Origin: Neomegalonema perideroedes DSM 15528
GTDB lineage: Bacteria > Pseudomonadota > Alphaproteobacteria > Rhodobacterales > Rhodobacteraceae
DNA length: 64,000 nucleotides
Direction: 5' to 3'
NCBI RefSeq assembly: GCF_000374145.1
Contig: NZ_KB893654.1
Span: forward strand, 894,995-958,994
Shown: piece after piece, positions 47,634 through 54,072 of the stretch
Layout: each line of letters opens with the position of its first letter
Position numbering within the stretch: the first letter of the stretch is position 1
Position numbers and translations under genes: made by a program
The notes under the pieces: model-generated
Seen by the model: only the letters and a program-made list of their open reading frames with translations
The model's database searches: none
What the model was told of the DNA's origin: nothing

Positions 47634-47679
47634 CCCTTCCTGAACAGAGGACTTCCGGCGCAGCTTCGCCGGGCGTCCC

Positions 47680-47856
47680 GCGGCCCCTCCGGGGCGCGAC
47701 GAATGCCGCGTGGAACTCCAGACTTCTCATCTCCAGGTCGCGGGTTCGAATCCCGCCGGGTCCGCCATTTATGGACCCGTAGCTCAGCGGCAGAGCGGGT
47801 CCGCCCTCGGGCGGAACGTTTCACGCCTTCTTGTCGTCGCGACCCCGAGGGGCCGC
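47680..47856 (+). ncRNA. yrlA-like: Y RNA 2 with permuted tRNA-like domain
   Basis: The closing stem pairs 47680-47702 with 47834-47856 at 21 of 23 positions, differing in sequence from the stems of Y RNAs 1 and 3 yet keeping pairing. The box GACGAATGCCG and a TGGAACTCC block follow the 5' strand, and CTTGTCGTCGCG is on the 3' side. A tRNA-like domain occupies 47740-47796, and a TCCGCC/GGCGGA hairpin follows it (about 47799-47814). Known bacterial YrlA RNAs have the same organisation: a Ro60-binding stem joined to a tRNA-mimic module. A hairpin (CCGGCG/CGCCGG, 47655-47672) lies just before it. Confidence 0.78.
47740..47796 (+). ncRNA. Circularly permuted tRNA-like domain of Y RNA 2
   Basis: In order: T arm GCGGG-TTCGAAT-CCCGC (47740-47756); acceptor 3' strand CGGGTCC (47757-47763); connecting loop GCCATTTAT (47764-47772); acceptor 5' strand GGACCCG (47773-47779), a perfect 7-bp complement; TA; and D arm GCTC-AGCGGCA-GAGC (47782-47796). 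Every tRNA element except the anticodon arm is present, but the 3' half precedes the 5' half. The loop begins with G-CCA, like a discriminator base plus CCA tail. Confidence 0.85.
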
Positions 47857-47871
47857 CCGAAATTTAGAATC

Positions 47872-48029
47872 AGGCCGATCAGGGCCATGACGAATGCCGA
47901 CGGAACTCCATGGGAGCCTCAGGCCGCGGGTTCGAATCCCGCCGCCGCGACCTTCGCGGCGTAGCGCAGTCTGGAAGCGCGGGGGCGTAAGGTTTCGTCA
48001 TCTTTCGTCGTCATGGCCCTGATCGGCCT
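47872..48029 (+). ncRNA. yrlA-like: Y RNA 3 with permuted tRNA-like domain
   Basis: The closing stem is a perfect 22-bp inverted repeat: 47872-47893 (AGGCCGATCAGGGCCATGAC, then GA) with 48008-48029. The GACGAATGCCG box spans the inner end of the 5' strand, followed by ACGGAACTCC; TTTCGTCATCTTTCGTCGTC is the facing 3' side. A tRNA-like domain lies at 47926-47980. Stem, box, T arm and D arm are arranged as in Y RNA 2, though the stem and acceptor sequences differ. Confidence 0.8.
47926..47980 (+). ncRNA. Circularly permuted tRNA-like domain of Y RNA 3
   Basis: In order: T arm GCGGG-TTCGAAT-CCCGC (47926-47942); acceptor 3' strand CGCCGCG (47943-47949); 5-base loop ACCTT; acceptor 5' strand CGCGGCG (47955-47961), fully complementary; TA; and D arm GCGC-AGTCTGGAA-GCGC (47964-47980) with the GG pair of a normal D loop. 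The T arm is identical to that of Y RNA 2 while the acceptor stem sequence is wholly different but still paired. Confidence 0.85.
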
Positions 48030-48054
48030 CAGCCGGCCGCGGCGCTTCCCGCAG

Positions 48055-48219
48055 CCGGATCAGGAGGGCGATGGTTGAGTTTCACGCCTTTTGAGCGTAT
48101 GATTCGCGGAGCTCGCCGCCGAGCCCCGGACAAGGGGTTGCACATCGGCGGGAAGGCCCTCCCCGGAAGGAGGGCCTGAAGCTCAAGGCGGCGCCGGACC
48201 GTCGCCTTCCTGATCGCGG
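48055..48219 (+). ncRNA. Possible fourth structured RNA element (Y-like, no box)
   Basis: GATCAGGAGGGCGATGG (48058-48074) pairs with CCGTCGCCTTCCTGATC (48199-48215) over 17 bp with two G-U pairs, extended by CCG/CGG across a one-base bulge. Inside are GGCCCTCC/GGAGGGCC (48155-48176) and a nested CCGCCGA/TCGGCGG stem. There is no clear GACGAATG box or TTCGAAT loop, so it may be a diverged Y RNA or leader structure of rtcB. The 3' strand can alternatively pair with CAGGAAGGC at 48304-48312. Confidence 0.35.
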
Positions 48220-48344
48220 ATTCCACGCCGCCGCGCTGCGTCCTTCGGGGCGGGAGCGGCTCGGATTCCGCAGCTCGGCCTGCCTCCCCGGAGGCGGCTT
48301 CGGCAGGAAGGCTTTCGACGGCGCGCCGCGTCGGCGTTCTCCAG

Positions 48345-48462
48345 ATCCTGACGAATCCGCGCGTGGAGGCTTAGGCATCCCGACACTCGAAACGAAGGCT
48401 CCGTTCAAGGGGGCCGCTTCCGTCGTAAAGACAGAGTGAGAGAAGAAAGGCGTCGTCAGGAT
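48345..48462 (+). promoter_or_regulatory. rtcB leader with Y-type box that can pair with the rtcB start codon
   Basis: ATCCTGACGA (48345-48354), containing another TGACGAATCC box, is exactly complementary to TCGTCAGGAT (48453-48462), which covers the bases just before and the first two bases of the rtcB ATG (48461). The weak AAAGG ribosome-binding site at 48446-48450 lies just inside this stem. The arrangement could mask rtcB initiation, or be a shortened Y-type element fused to the leader. This is inference from sequence complementarity. Confidence 0.35.
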
Positions 48463-49855
48463 GACCAGAATCTTGAGCGGACAAGACTTGATCGATGCGG
48501 GCGCGCGTCCGGGCGCTTGGTTCAAGGCGGCTCTGGCCGCAGGAGACGCGGCGCTCGCCCGGGGCGCCGATTTCGCGGAGGCTCTGGCGACGGCGCTCAG
48601 CTTCGCCCCGCCTCTCGCCCCCCCGGCGACGCCCTTGCGCGCTTCGGGAGAACTTCCCTTTCACGTCAACCTCTATCCGGACAGCCTGGAGGAGGAGCAG
48701 AACGCCGCCGCCGTGAAGCGGACGATGGCGGCGCTGATGCGCACGCCCATGGTGCGGGCGGGCGCCGTCATGCCGGACGCCTGCCCTGCGGGCGTCGAGG
48801 GCGCGATTCCGGTGGGCGGCGTGGTCCTCTCGGAGGCGATTCATCCGGGCATGCATTCGGCGGACGTCTGCTGCTCGGTGATGATCTCCATCTTCCGCGA
48901 GGTCGATCCCGCGCCCCTGCTGGCCGCCATGCAGGCCGTGACTCATTTCGGACCCGGCGGACGCGCCCCCCGCGATCAGCTTCAGCCGGGCTGGGGCCTG
49001 CTCTCGCGCTTCGCGGAGAATCCCTTCCTGAAGGATCTCGGTTCGGCCGCCGTGGCGCATTTCGGCACCCAAGGCGACGGGAACCACTTCGCTTACGTGG
49101 GGCGTCTGAAATCCTCGGGCGAGACCGCCCTCGTGACCCATCACGGCTCGCGCGCCCCCGGCGCCCGGCTTTACGCGCGCGGCGTGGAGGCCGCCGAGCG
49201 CCATCGTCTGCGGCTCTCGCCGGAGACTCTGCCGGTCAACGCCTGGATCCCCCCCGACACCGAAGAGGGCGAGGCTTATTGGGAGGCGCTCCAGATCCTG
49301 CGCGTCTGGACCAAGGCGAATCACGAGATCCTCCACGATCTCGCGGCGGAGCGCGCCGGAGCGACGCGGATCGGGCGCTTCTGGAACGAGCATAATTTCG
49401 TCTTCCGCCGCCCGGACGGGCTCTTCGCCCACGCCAAGGGCGCCACTCCGGCCTTCGACGGCTGGGCCGAGGACGCCACCGAACTGACGCTGATTCCGCT
49501 CAATATGGCGCAGCCCATCCTCATCGCGCGGGGGCTGAACGCGCCGAACGGGCTCGGCTTCTCGCCGCATGGGGCGGGGCGCAATTTCTCGCGGACGGCG
49601 CATAAGCGCAAAATGGAGGGGCGGGAGCCCGAGGAGGTCTTCGCCGAGGAGACGCGCGGAATCGAGGCGCGTTTCTTCTCGGGCCGGGTCGATCTCTCCG
49701 AACTCCCGAGCGCCTATAAGGACGCCGTTTCGCTGCGTCGGCATATCGACGCCTACGGCCTCGCGGAGATCGTCGACGAGGTGCTTCCCTACGGCTGCAT
49801 CATGGCGGGCGACCCCGGCGAACCCCTGTGGCGCCGGAAGAAGGCGGCGGCCTGA
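48461..49855 (+). CDS. rtcB: RtcB-family RNA ligase
   Basis: GTP/Mn-dependent ligase joining 2',3'-cyclic-phosphate or 3'-phosphate ends to 5'-OH ends. It has 464 residues. Metal and nucleotide motifs are ADVCCSV (D135, C138; canonical D-x-x-C), GTQGDGNHF (N208, H209), THHGSRAPG (H227/H228), EHNFVF (H311), HAKGATPAF, and SPHGAGRNFSR (H370, equivalent to the guanylylated His). Some segments differ from E. coli RtcB (PLNMA in place of the usual PGSM-type motif; a longer N-terminal helical region), suggesting a divergent RtcB2-like subgroup. No rtcA, archease or prfH gene is nearby. It is the last gene of the rsr operon. Confidence 0.93.
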   Translation: MTRILSGQDLIDAGARPGAWFKAALAAGDAALARGADFAEALATALSFAPPLAPPATPLRASGELPFHVNLYPDSLEEEQNAAAVKRTMAALMRTPMVRAGAVMPDACPAGVEGAIPVGGVVLSEAIHPGMHSADVCCSVMISIFREVDPAPLLAAMQAVTHFGPGGRAPRDQLQPGWGLLSRFAENPFLKDLGSAAVAHFGTQGDGNHFAYVGRLKSSGETALVTHHGSRAPGARLYARGVEAAERHRLRLSPETLPVNAWIPPDTEEGEAYWEALQILRVWTKANHEILHDLAAERAGATRIGRFWNEHNFVFRRPDGLFAHAKGATPAFDGWAEDATELTLIPLNMAQPILIARGLNAPNGLGFSPHGAGRNFSRTAHKRKMEGREPEEVFAEETRGIEARFFSGRVDLSELPSAYKDAVSLRRHIDAYGLAEIVDEVLPYGCIMAGDPGEPLWRRKKAAA

Positions 49856-49884
49856 GTCCGCGCCGCCCGAGGCCGCTTCGGCGA

Positions 49885-49930
49885 GGCCGCCCTCCGCCCT
49901 CGGATTGGGGGCGGGGCGGCCTTTTTTCTT
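49885..49930 (+). terminator. Strong intrinsic terminator after rtcB
   Basis: GGCCGCC (49885-49891) pairs with GGCGGCC (49915-49921), with further pairing inside (CCGCCC with GGGCGG-type strand), followed directly by six T (49922-49927). It closes the rsr-Y RNA-rtcB operon and isolates it from the next gene. Confidence 0.88.
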
Positions 49931-49997
49931 GCCCGGATCGGGCTTTGCGGTAGGAAAGGAGGCGCTCGCCCCGGAGGCCGGCGCCGAGGAGGATTCC

Positions 49998-50876
49998 ATG
50001 CGCTACGACGTGCGTCTCTCCATCATCTACGAATATCCCCGCGCCGCCGAGACGGGCCGTCATCTGCTGTGTCTGACGCCGCCGAATCTGCCGGGCGAGC
50101 AGACGGTGATCGCCAGCCGTCTGAAGATCGACCCGCGCCCGGACGAGCGTCTGGAGCGGCGCGACTTCTTTCAGAACCCCATCGCCGAAGTGGCTTTCTA
50201 CGAGCCTCTGGAGCGCAGCGAATTCCTCATGCTGGCCCGGATCGAGCGCCATGTCCGGCTGAAGCCTCAGGACGTCTCGCCGCCTCTGGAGCGCTTCGAG
50301 GCGGAGATCGCGGGATACGCCAGCGTCGAGCCCGAGGCGCCGCATCATTTCCTCGCCCCTTCGCCGCGGGCGCCCGCCGATCCGCTGATCGCGCAATGGG
50401 CCGCCGATCTGGCGGCGGGAAAAAACAGCGTCTATGAGATCGCCGTGGCCATAGGCGAGGCCATTTATGAGCAGATGGCCTATGATCCCGAGGCCACCAA
50501 CGTCGACACGCCCGCCTCCGTGGCCTTCGAGGCCAAACGCGGCGTTTGCCAAGACTTCAGCCATATCATGATCGTGGCTTTGCGGTCCCTGCGGATTCCG
50601 GCGGCCTATGTCTCGGGCTTTCTGCGGACCATCCCGCCGGAGGGCGCCGAGCGTCTGGAGGGCGCCGACGCCATGCACGCTTGGGTGCGGATCTGGTGCG
50701 GCCGCGAAATGGGCTGGGTCGAATATGACCCCACCAACGCCCTGAACGTCGGGACGGACCACATCGTCATCGCCCGGGGCCGCGATTACGACGACGTCGC
50801 GCCGGTGCGCGGCGTGATGCGCATGGCCGGAGAACAGCGCACCGAGCAGGGCGTGGACGTGATTCCGCTGGATTGA
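49998..50876 (+). CDS. Transglutaminase-like cysteine-protease-fold protein
   Basis: 292 residues. A bacterial transglutaminase-like N-terminal domain (MRYDVRLSIIYEYPRAA..., to about residue 130) precedes a transglutaminase core with the catalytic triad in KRGVCQDFSHIMI (Cys near 183), DAMHAWVRIWC (His) and WVEYDPTNAL (Asp). GAGGAGG precedes ATG. Such proteins are often encoded with circularly permuted ATP-grasp and alpha-E proteins; those partners are absent here. The substrate is unknown. Confidence 0.88.
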   Translation: MRYDVRLSIIYEYPRAAETGRHLLCLTPPNLPGEQTVIASRLKIDPRPDERLERRDFFQNPIAEVAFYEPLERSEFLMLARIERHVRLKPQDVSPPLERFEAEIAGYASVEPEAPHHFLAPSPRAPADPLIAQWAADLAAGKNSVYEIAVAIGEAIYEQMAYDPEATNVDTPASVAFEAKRGVCQDFSHIMIVALRSLRIPAAYVSGFLRTIPPEGAERLEGADAMHAWVRIWCGREMGWVEYDPTNALNVGTDHIVIARGRDYDDVAPVRGVMRMAGEQRTEQGVDVIPLD

Positions 50877-50882
50877 AAGCCT

Positions 50883-50981
50883 GGAGCATGTCCCAGCGAA
50901 GCCGACCAGGCTTCGCGTCGCGGAAATGCGGCCCGAAAAGAAGTCGGAGCGTTTGAACGATCCGACTGCGGAAAACGCTCC
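50883..50981. repeat. Dispersed palindromic repeat, copy A
   Basis: A stretch of about 100 bases ending in GGAGCGTTTGAACGA...GGAAAACGCTCC (50946-50981; arms GAGCGTTT/AAACGCTC). The preceding part CAGCGAAGCCGACCAGG and TTCGCGTCGCG matches, in opposite orientation, the element at 55803-55908. It fills most of the gap before ahcY. It looks like a small non-coding dispersed element rather than an insertion sequence. Confidence 0.7.
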
Positions 50982-51005
50982 GAGTGAAGATTTCGATAAG
51001 CGGAG

Positions 51006-51027
51006 CGCATAAGGATTTCCTTATGCG
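51006..51027 (+). promoter_or_regulatory. Perfect hairpin in the ahcY upstream region
   Basis: CGCATAAGG-ATTT-CCTTATGCG is a 9-bp perfect hairpin, followed by a second one built on TCGCCCC/GGGGCGA (about 51038-51071). Both precede ahcY by 50-110 bases. I could not match them to the SAH, SAM-II or SAM/SAH riboswitch classes, so they may be an operator, the end of the neighbouring repeat, or an attenuator-like leader. Confidence 0.35.
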
Positions 51028-51118
51028 GCGGTTGAGTTCGCCCCCGCGAAATGTTAGGGCGGGGCGATTTCGCTTTCGAAGACCAGAATTCGCGCTTCCC
51101 CGCGCAGGAGACCGCCTT

Positions 51119-52510
51119 ATGACCGACCATGTCGTCGCCGACCTCAGCCTCGCCGATTGGGGCCGCAAGGAGATCTCCATCGCGGAGAGCGAGATGCCGG
51201 GGCTCATGGCCTCCCGCGCCGAATTCGGGCCTGCGCGGATTCTGAAGGGCGCGCGGATCGCCGGATGCCTCCATATGACCATCCAGACCGCCGTTTTGAT
51301 CGAGACGCTTCAGGCGCTCGGGGCTGAAGTGCGCTGGGCCTCCTGCAACATCTTCTCGACGCAGGATCACGCCGCCGCCGCCATCGCCGCCGCCGGGACT
51401 CCGGTCTTCGCGGTGAAGGGCGAGACGCTGGAGGAATATTGGTCCTATGTGGACCGGATCTTCGACTGGCCCAACGGCGAGACGGCGAATCTCATCCTCG
51501 ACGACGGCGGCGACGCCACCATCTACATCCTCTATGGCGCGCGGATCGAGGCGGGCGAAAAGCTCCTTGAGAAGCCCGCCAATGAAGAGGAGGAAGTCCT
51601 CAAGGCCCAGATCCTGAAAAGGATCAAGGCCGCGCCCGGCTGGTTCGCCAAAGCCCGCGCCGCGCTGAAAGGCGTCTCCGAGGAGACCACCACCGGCGTG
51701 CACCGGCTGTATCAGCTGGCGGCCAAGGGCCAGCTGCCCTTCCCGGCGATCAACGTCAACGACAGCGTGACGAAATCCAAATTCGACAATCTTTATGGCT
51801 GCCGCGAGAGCCTCGTGGACGGCCTGCGCCGCGCCACCGACGTCATGATCGCGGGCAAGGTGGCGGTGGTCGCGGGCTTCGGCGACGTGGGCAAGGGCTC
51901 GGCGATGTCGCTGCGGGCTTCGGGCGCGCGGGTGCTCATCACCGAGATCGATCCGATCTGCGCGCTTCAGGCGGCGCTTGAAGGCTATGAGGTCGTGACC
52001 ATGGACGAGGCCGCCCCCTTGGGCGACATCTTCGTCACCGCCACCGGCAACGCCGACATCATCACCCTCGACCATATGCGCGCGATGAAGGATCGGGCCA
52101 TCGTCTCGAACATCGGCCATTTCGACGCCGAGATTCAGGTGGCGGCCTTGCGCAATCTCGAATGGCGCAACGTCAAGCCGCAGGTGGACGAGATCGTCTT
52201 TCCGGGCGGCAAACGGATCATCCTGCTGGCTCAGGGACGCCTTGTGAATCTGGGCTGCGCGACGGGCCATCCGAGCTTCGTCATGTCGGCGAGCTTCACC
52301 AATCAGACCCTCGCGCAGATCGAGCTCTGGACCCGCGGCGAGGCTTATGAAAACCGCGTCTACGTGCTGCCCAAGACCTTGGATGAAAAGGTCGCGCGGC
52401 TGCATCTGGAGAAACTCGGCGTGAAGCTGACCGTGTTATCCCCTGAGCAGGCGGCTTACATCGGCGTCCCGGCCGAAGGCCCCTTCAAGCCCGATCATTA
52501 TCGGTATTGA
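51119..52510 (+). CDS. ahcY: Adenosylhomocysteinase
   Basis: Hydrolyses S-adenosylhomocysteine to adenosine and homocysteine, relieving inhibition of methyltransferases. It has 463 residues from ATG 51119. Motifs are [22 protein letters not shown], the [16 protein letters not shown] substrate region, [21 protein letters not shown], and the NAD-binding [20 protein letters not shown]. The long form with the insert near residues 150-190 is usual in proteobacteria. AGGAG precedes the start, and metK follows after 22 bases, so the two methyl-cycle genes form an operon. Confidence 0.97.
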   Translation: MTDHVVADLSLADWGRKEISIAESEMPGLMASRAEFGPARILKGARIAGCLHMTIQTAVLIETLQALGAEVRWASCNIFSTQDHAAAAIAAAGTPVFAVKGETLEEYWSYVDRIFDWPNGETANLILDDGGDATIYILYGARIEAGEKLLEKPANEEEEVLKAQILKRIKAAPGWFAKARAALKGVSEETTTGVHRLYQLAAKGQLPFPAINVNDSVTKSKFDNLYGCRESLVDGLRRATDVMIAGKVAVVAGFGDVGKGSAMSLRASGARVLITEIDPICALQAALEGYEVVTMDEAAPLGDIFVTATGNADIITLDHMRAMKDRAIVSNIGHFDAEIQVAALRNLEWRNVKPQVDEIVFPGGKRIILLAQGRLVNLGCATGHPSFVMSASFTNQTLAQIELWTRGEAYENRVYVLPKTLDEKVARLHLEKLGVKLTVLSPEQAAYIGVPAEGPFKPDHYRY

Positions 52511-52532
52511 GCCCATTCGTCGGAGTCGCGTC

Positions 52533-53693
52533 ATGCGGAAAGACTTCCTCTTCACCTCGGAATCCGTCTCCGAGGGCCATCCGGACAAGATCTGCGACCA
52601 GATCGCGGATTCGATCATCGACGTGATCCTCGCCCGCGAGCCCGAGGCCCGCACGGCCGTCGAGGTCGCGGCGACGACCAATCATGTGGTGCTGCTCGGC
52701 GAGGTCCGGGCCCATGTGAAGCGCGAGGAGATGATCGCCACGGCCCGCGAGACCATCCGCGACATCGGTTATGAGCAAAAAGGCTTCCACTGGGACAGCT
52801 GCCAGATCGAATGCCTCGTGCATCAGCAATCGGCGGACATCGCGCAGGGCGTGGATTCCAGCGGCGCCAAGGATGAAGGCGCGGGCGATCAGGGCATCAT
52901 GTTCGGCTACGCCGCCGACGAGACGCCCGAACTCATGCCCGCCCCGATCCTCTACGCCCATAAGATGCTGCGGCTGATCTCCGAGGCCCGGCGCGACGGC
53001 TCGGCGGCGATGCTCGGGCCGGACGCCAAAAGCCAGCTCACGGTCGAATATCGCGACGGAAAGCCGGTGCGGGCGCACACCATCGTGCTCTCGACCCAGC
53101 ATCTCGACGAGGACATGACCTCCGCCGACGTGCGGGCGGTGGTCGAGCCCTATGTCCGCAAGGCTCTGCCGGAGGGCTGGATCGATTCGGGCACCGTCTG
53201 GCATGTGAATCCGACCGGGCGTTTCGTCATCGGCGGGCCGGACGGCGACGCGGGCCTGACCGGCCGCAAGATCATCGTCGACACCTATGGCGGCGCGGCG
53301 CCTCACGGCGGCGGGGCCTTCTCGGGCAAGGATCCGACCAAGGTGGACCGCTCCGCCGCCTACGCCGCGCGCTATGTGGCGAAGAACGTGGTGGCGGCGG
53401 GTCTGGCGCGGCGCTGCCTCGTGCAGCTGGCCTACGCCATCGGCGTGGCCGAGCCTCTGTCCATCTACGTCGACGACTACGGCACCGGCGAGGTCTCGCC
53501 GGAGAAGATCGAGGCGGCCATCCGCGCGAGCATGTCTTTGACTCCGCGCGGCATCCGCACCCATCTGGGCCTGAACAAGCCGATCTATCGGCGCACGGCG
53601 GCTTACGGCCATTTCGGGCGCGCCCCGGACGCCGACGGCGGATTCTCCTGGGAGAAGACCGATTTGGCCGAGGCTCTGCGCAAGGCGGTCTGA
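52533..53693 (+). CDS. metK: S-adenosylmethionine synthetase
   Basis: Makes SAM from methionine and ATP. It has 386 residues. Motifs are [22 protein letters not shown] at the N terminus (ATP/metal), [12 protein letters not shown] near residue 118 (methionine site), [21 protein letters not shown] (flexible/ATP region), and [25 protein letters not shown] precedes ATG. A strong terminator follows 22 bases after the stop. Confidence 0.98.
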   Translation: MRKDFLFTSESVSEGHPDKICDQIADSIIDVILAREPEARTAVEVAATTNHVVLLGEVRAHVKREEMIATARETIRDIGYEQKGFHWDSCQIECLVHQQSADIAQGVDSSGAKDEGAGDQGIMFGYAADETPELMPAPILYAHKMLRLISEARRDGSAAMLGPDAKSQLTVEYRDGKPVRAHTIVLSTQHLDEDMTSADVRAVVEPYVRKALPEGWIDSGTVWHVNPTGRFVIGGPDGDAGLTGRKIIVDTYGGAAPHGGGAFSGKDPTKVDRSAAYAARYVAKNVVAAGLARRCLVQLAYAIGVAEPLSIYVDDYGTGEVSPEKIEAAIRASMSLTPRGIRTHLGLNKPIYRRTAAYGHFGRAPDADGGFSWEKTDLAEALRKAV

Positions 53694-53715
53694 GGCCGTC
53701 CTCCGGGGAATCGGG

Positions 53716-53739
53716 AAAGGCCCGCGCGAGCGGGCCTTT
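53716..53739 (+). terminator. Intrinsic terminator after metK
   Basis: AAAGGCCCGC-GCGA-GCGGGCCTTT: a 10-bp perfect stem with a four-base loop ending in TTTC. It ends the ahcY-metK transcript. Confidence 0.85.
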
Positions 53740-54012
53740 CGTCGTTTCTGGCATATGCGCCGGGCGCAAAACCTCAGGCGATCAAATCGCTTCGTCCGGC
53801 CGCCGCCCGGCGTTAGCTTTCCCTTAAGGCGTTCGCAAAGGTCCTCCCCCGAACAGCGCGCCGCCTCCGTCCCTTTTCGGCGAATCTCCCTCGCCGCCCG
53901 ATCGGGACGGGGCTTCCGAAGACGAAAACGGCGGAAGCCGAAGACGCCGCAGCCCGCCTGCGGCGTCTTCGACCTTTGCAGGGATCTTGTTCAGGGATCT
54001 TGCGGAGAGGGC
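53740..54012. other. Intergenic stretch with a 14-bp palindrome
   Basis: No credible gene was found in about 270 bases between the metK terminator and the hydrolase terminator. The main structure is a perfect 14-bp inverted repeat at 53939-53971 (CGAAGACGCCGCAG and its complement around CCCGC). Read leftward it is followed by a TTTT stretch, so it may act as a backup terminator for the hydrolase gene. The remainder shows nothing recognisable. Confidence 0.5.
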
Positions 54013-54057
54013 GAAAAAGGAGCGCGCGGAGGAGGAGAGATGTCTCCTCACGCGCGC
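54013..54057 (-). terminator. Intrinsic terminator of the cysteine hydrolase gene
   Basis: On the minus strand, starting about 15 bases after the stop, GCGCGCG and CGCGCGC arms enclose GAGGAGA-CATC-TCTCCTC, and the stem is followed by five T (complement of AAAAA at 54014-54018). This is a good rho-independent terminator. Confidence 0.75.
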
Positions 54058-54072
54058 CCACAAGACCGAAGA

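Noticed and set aside
47740-47796. Conventional tRNA gene
   Set aside because: The T arm and acceptor 3' end precede the acceptor 5' end and D arm, and there is no anticodon arm in a normal position. The pieces only make sense as permuted tRNA-like domains in Y RNAs.
47710-47964. Open frame of 84 codons running through Y RNAs 2 and 3
   Set aside because: It reads straight across T arms, acceptor stems and D arms that are maintained as RNA pairing. There is no ribosome-binding site or protein family resemblance, so it is a chance frame over ncRNA.
47470-48462. CRISPR array, suggested by the repeated GACGAATGCCG box near a CARF-domain gene
   Set aside because: Spacing is irregular (about 190-210 bases then longer), the intervening sequences are themselves structured and paired, and no cas gene is present. 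CARF here belongs to RtcR.
50877-51118. SAH or SAM-type riboswitch before ahcY
   Set aside because: Hairpins exist, but I could not align the conserved core of any known SAM/SAH class. Half of the region is accounted for by the dispersed repeat.
53939-53971. 14-bp palindrome considered as a further Y RNA or attachment site
   Set aside because: It is a simple short-loop hairpin without the box or tRNA-like arms and fits better as a secondary terminator.
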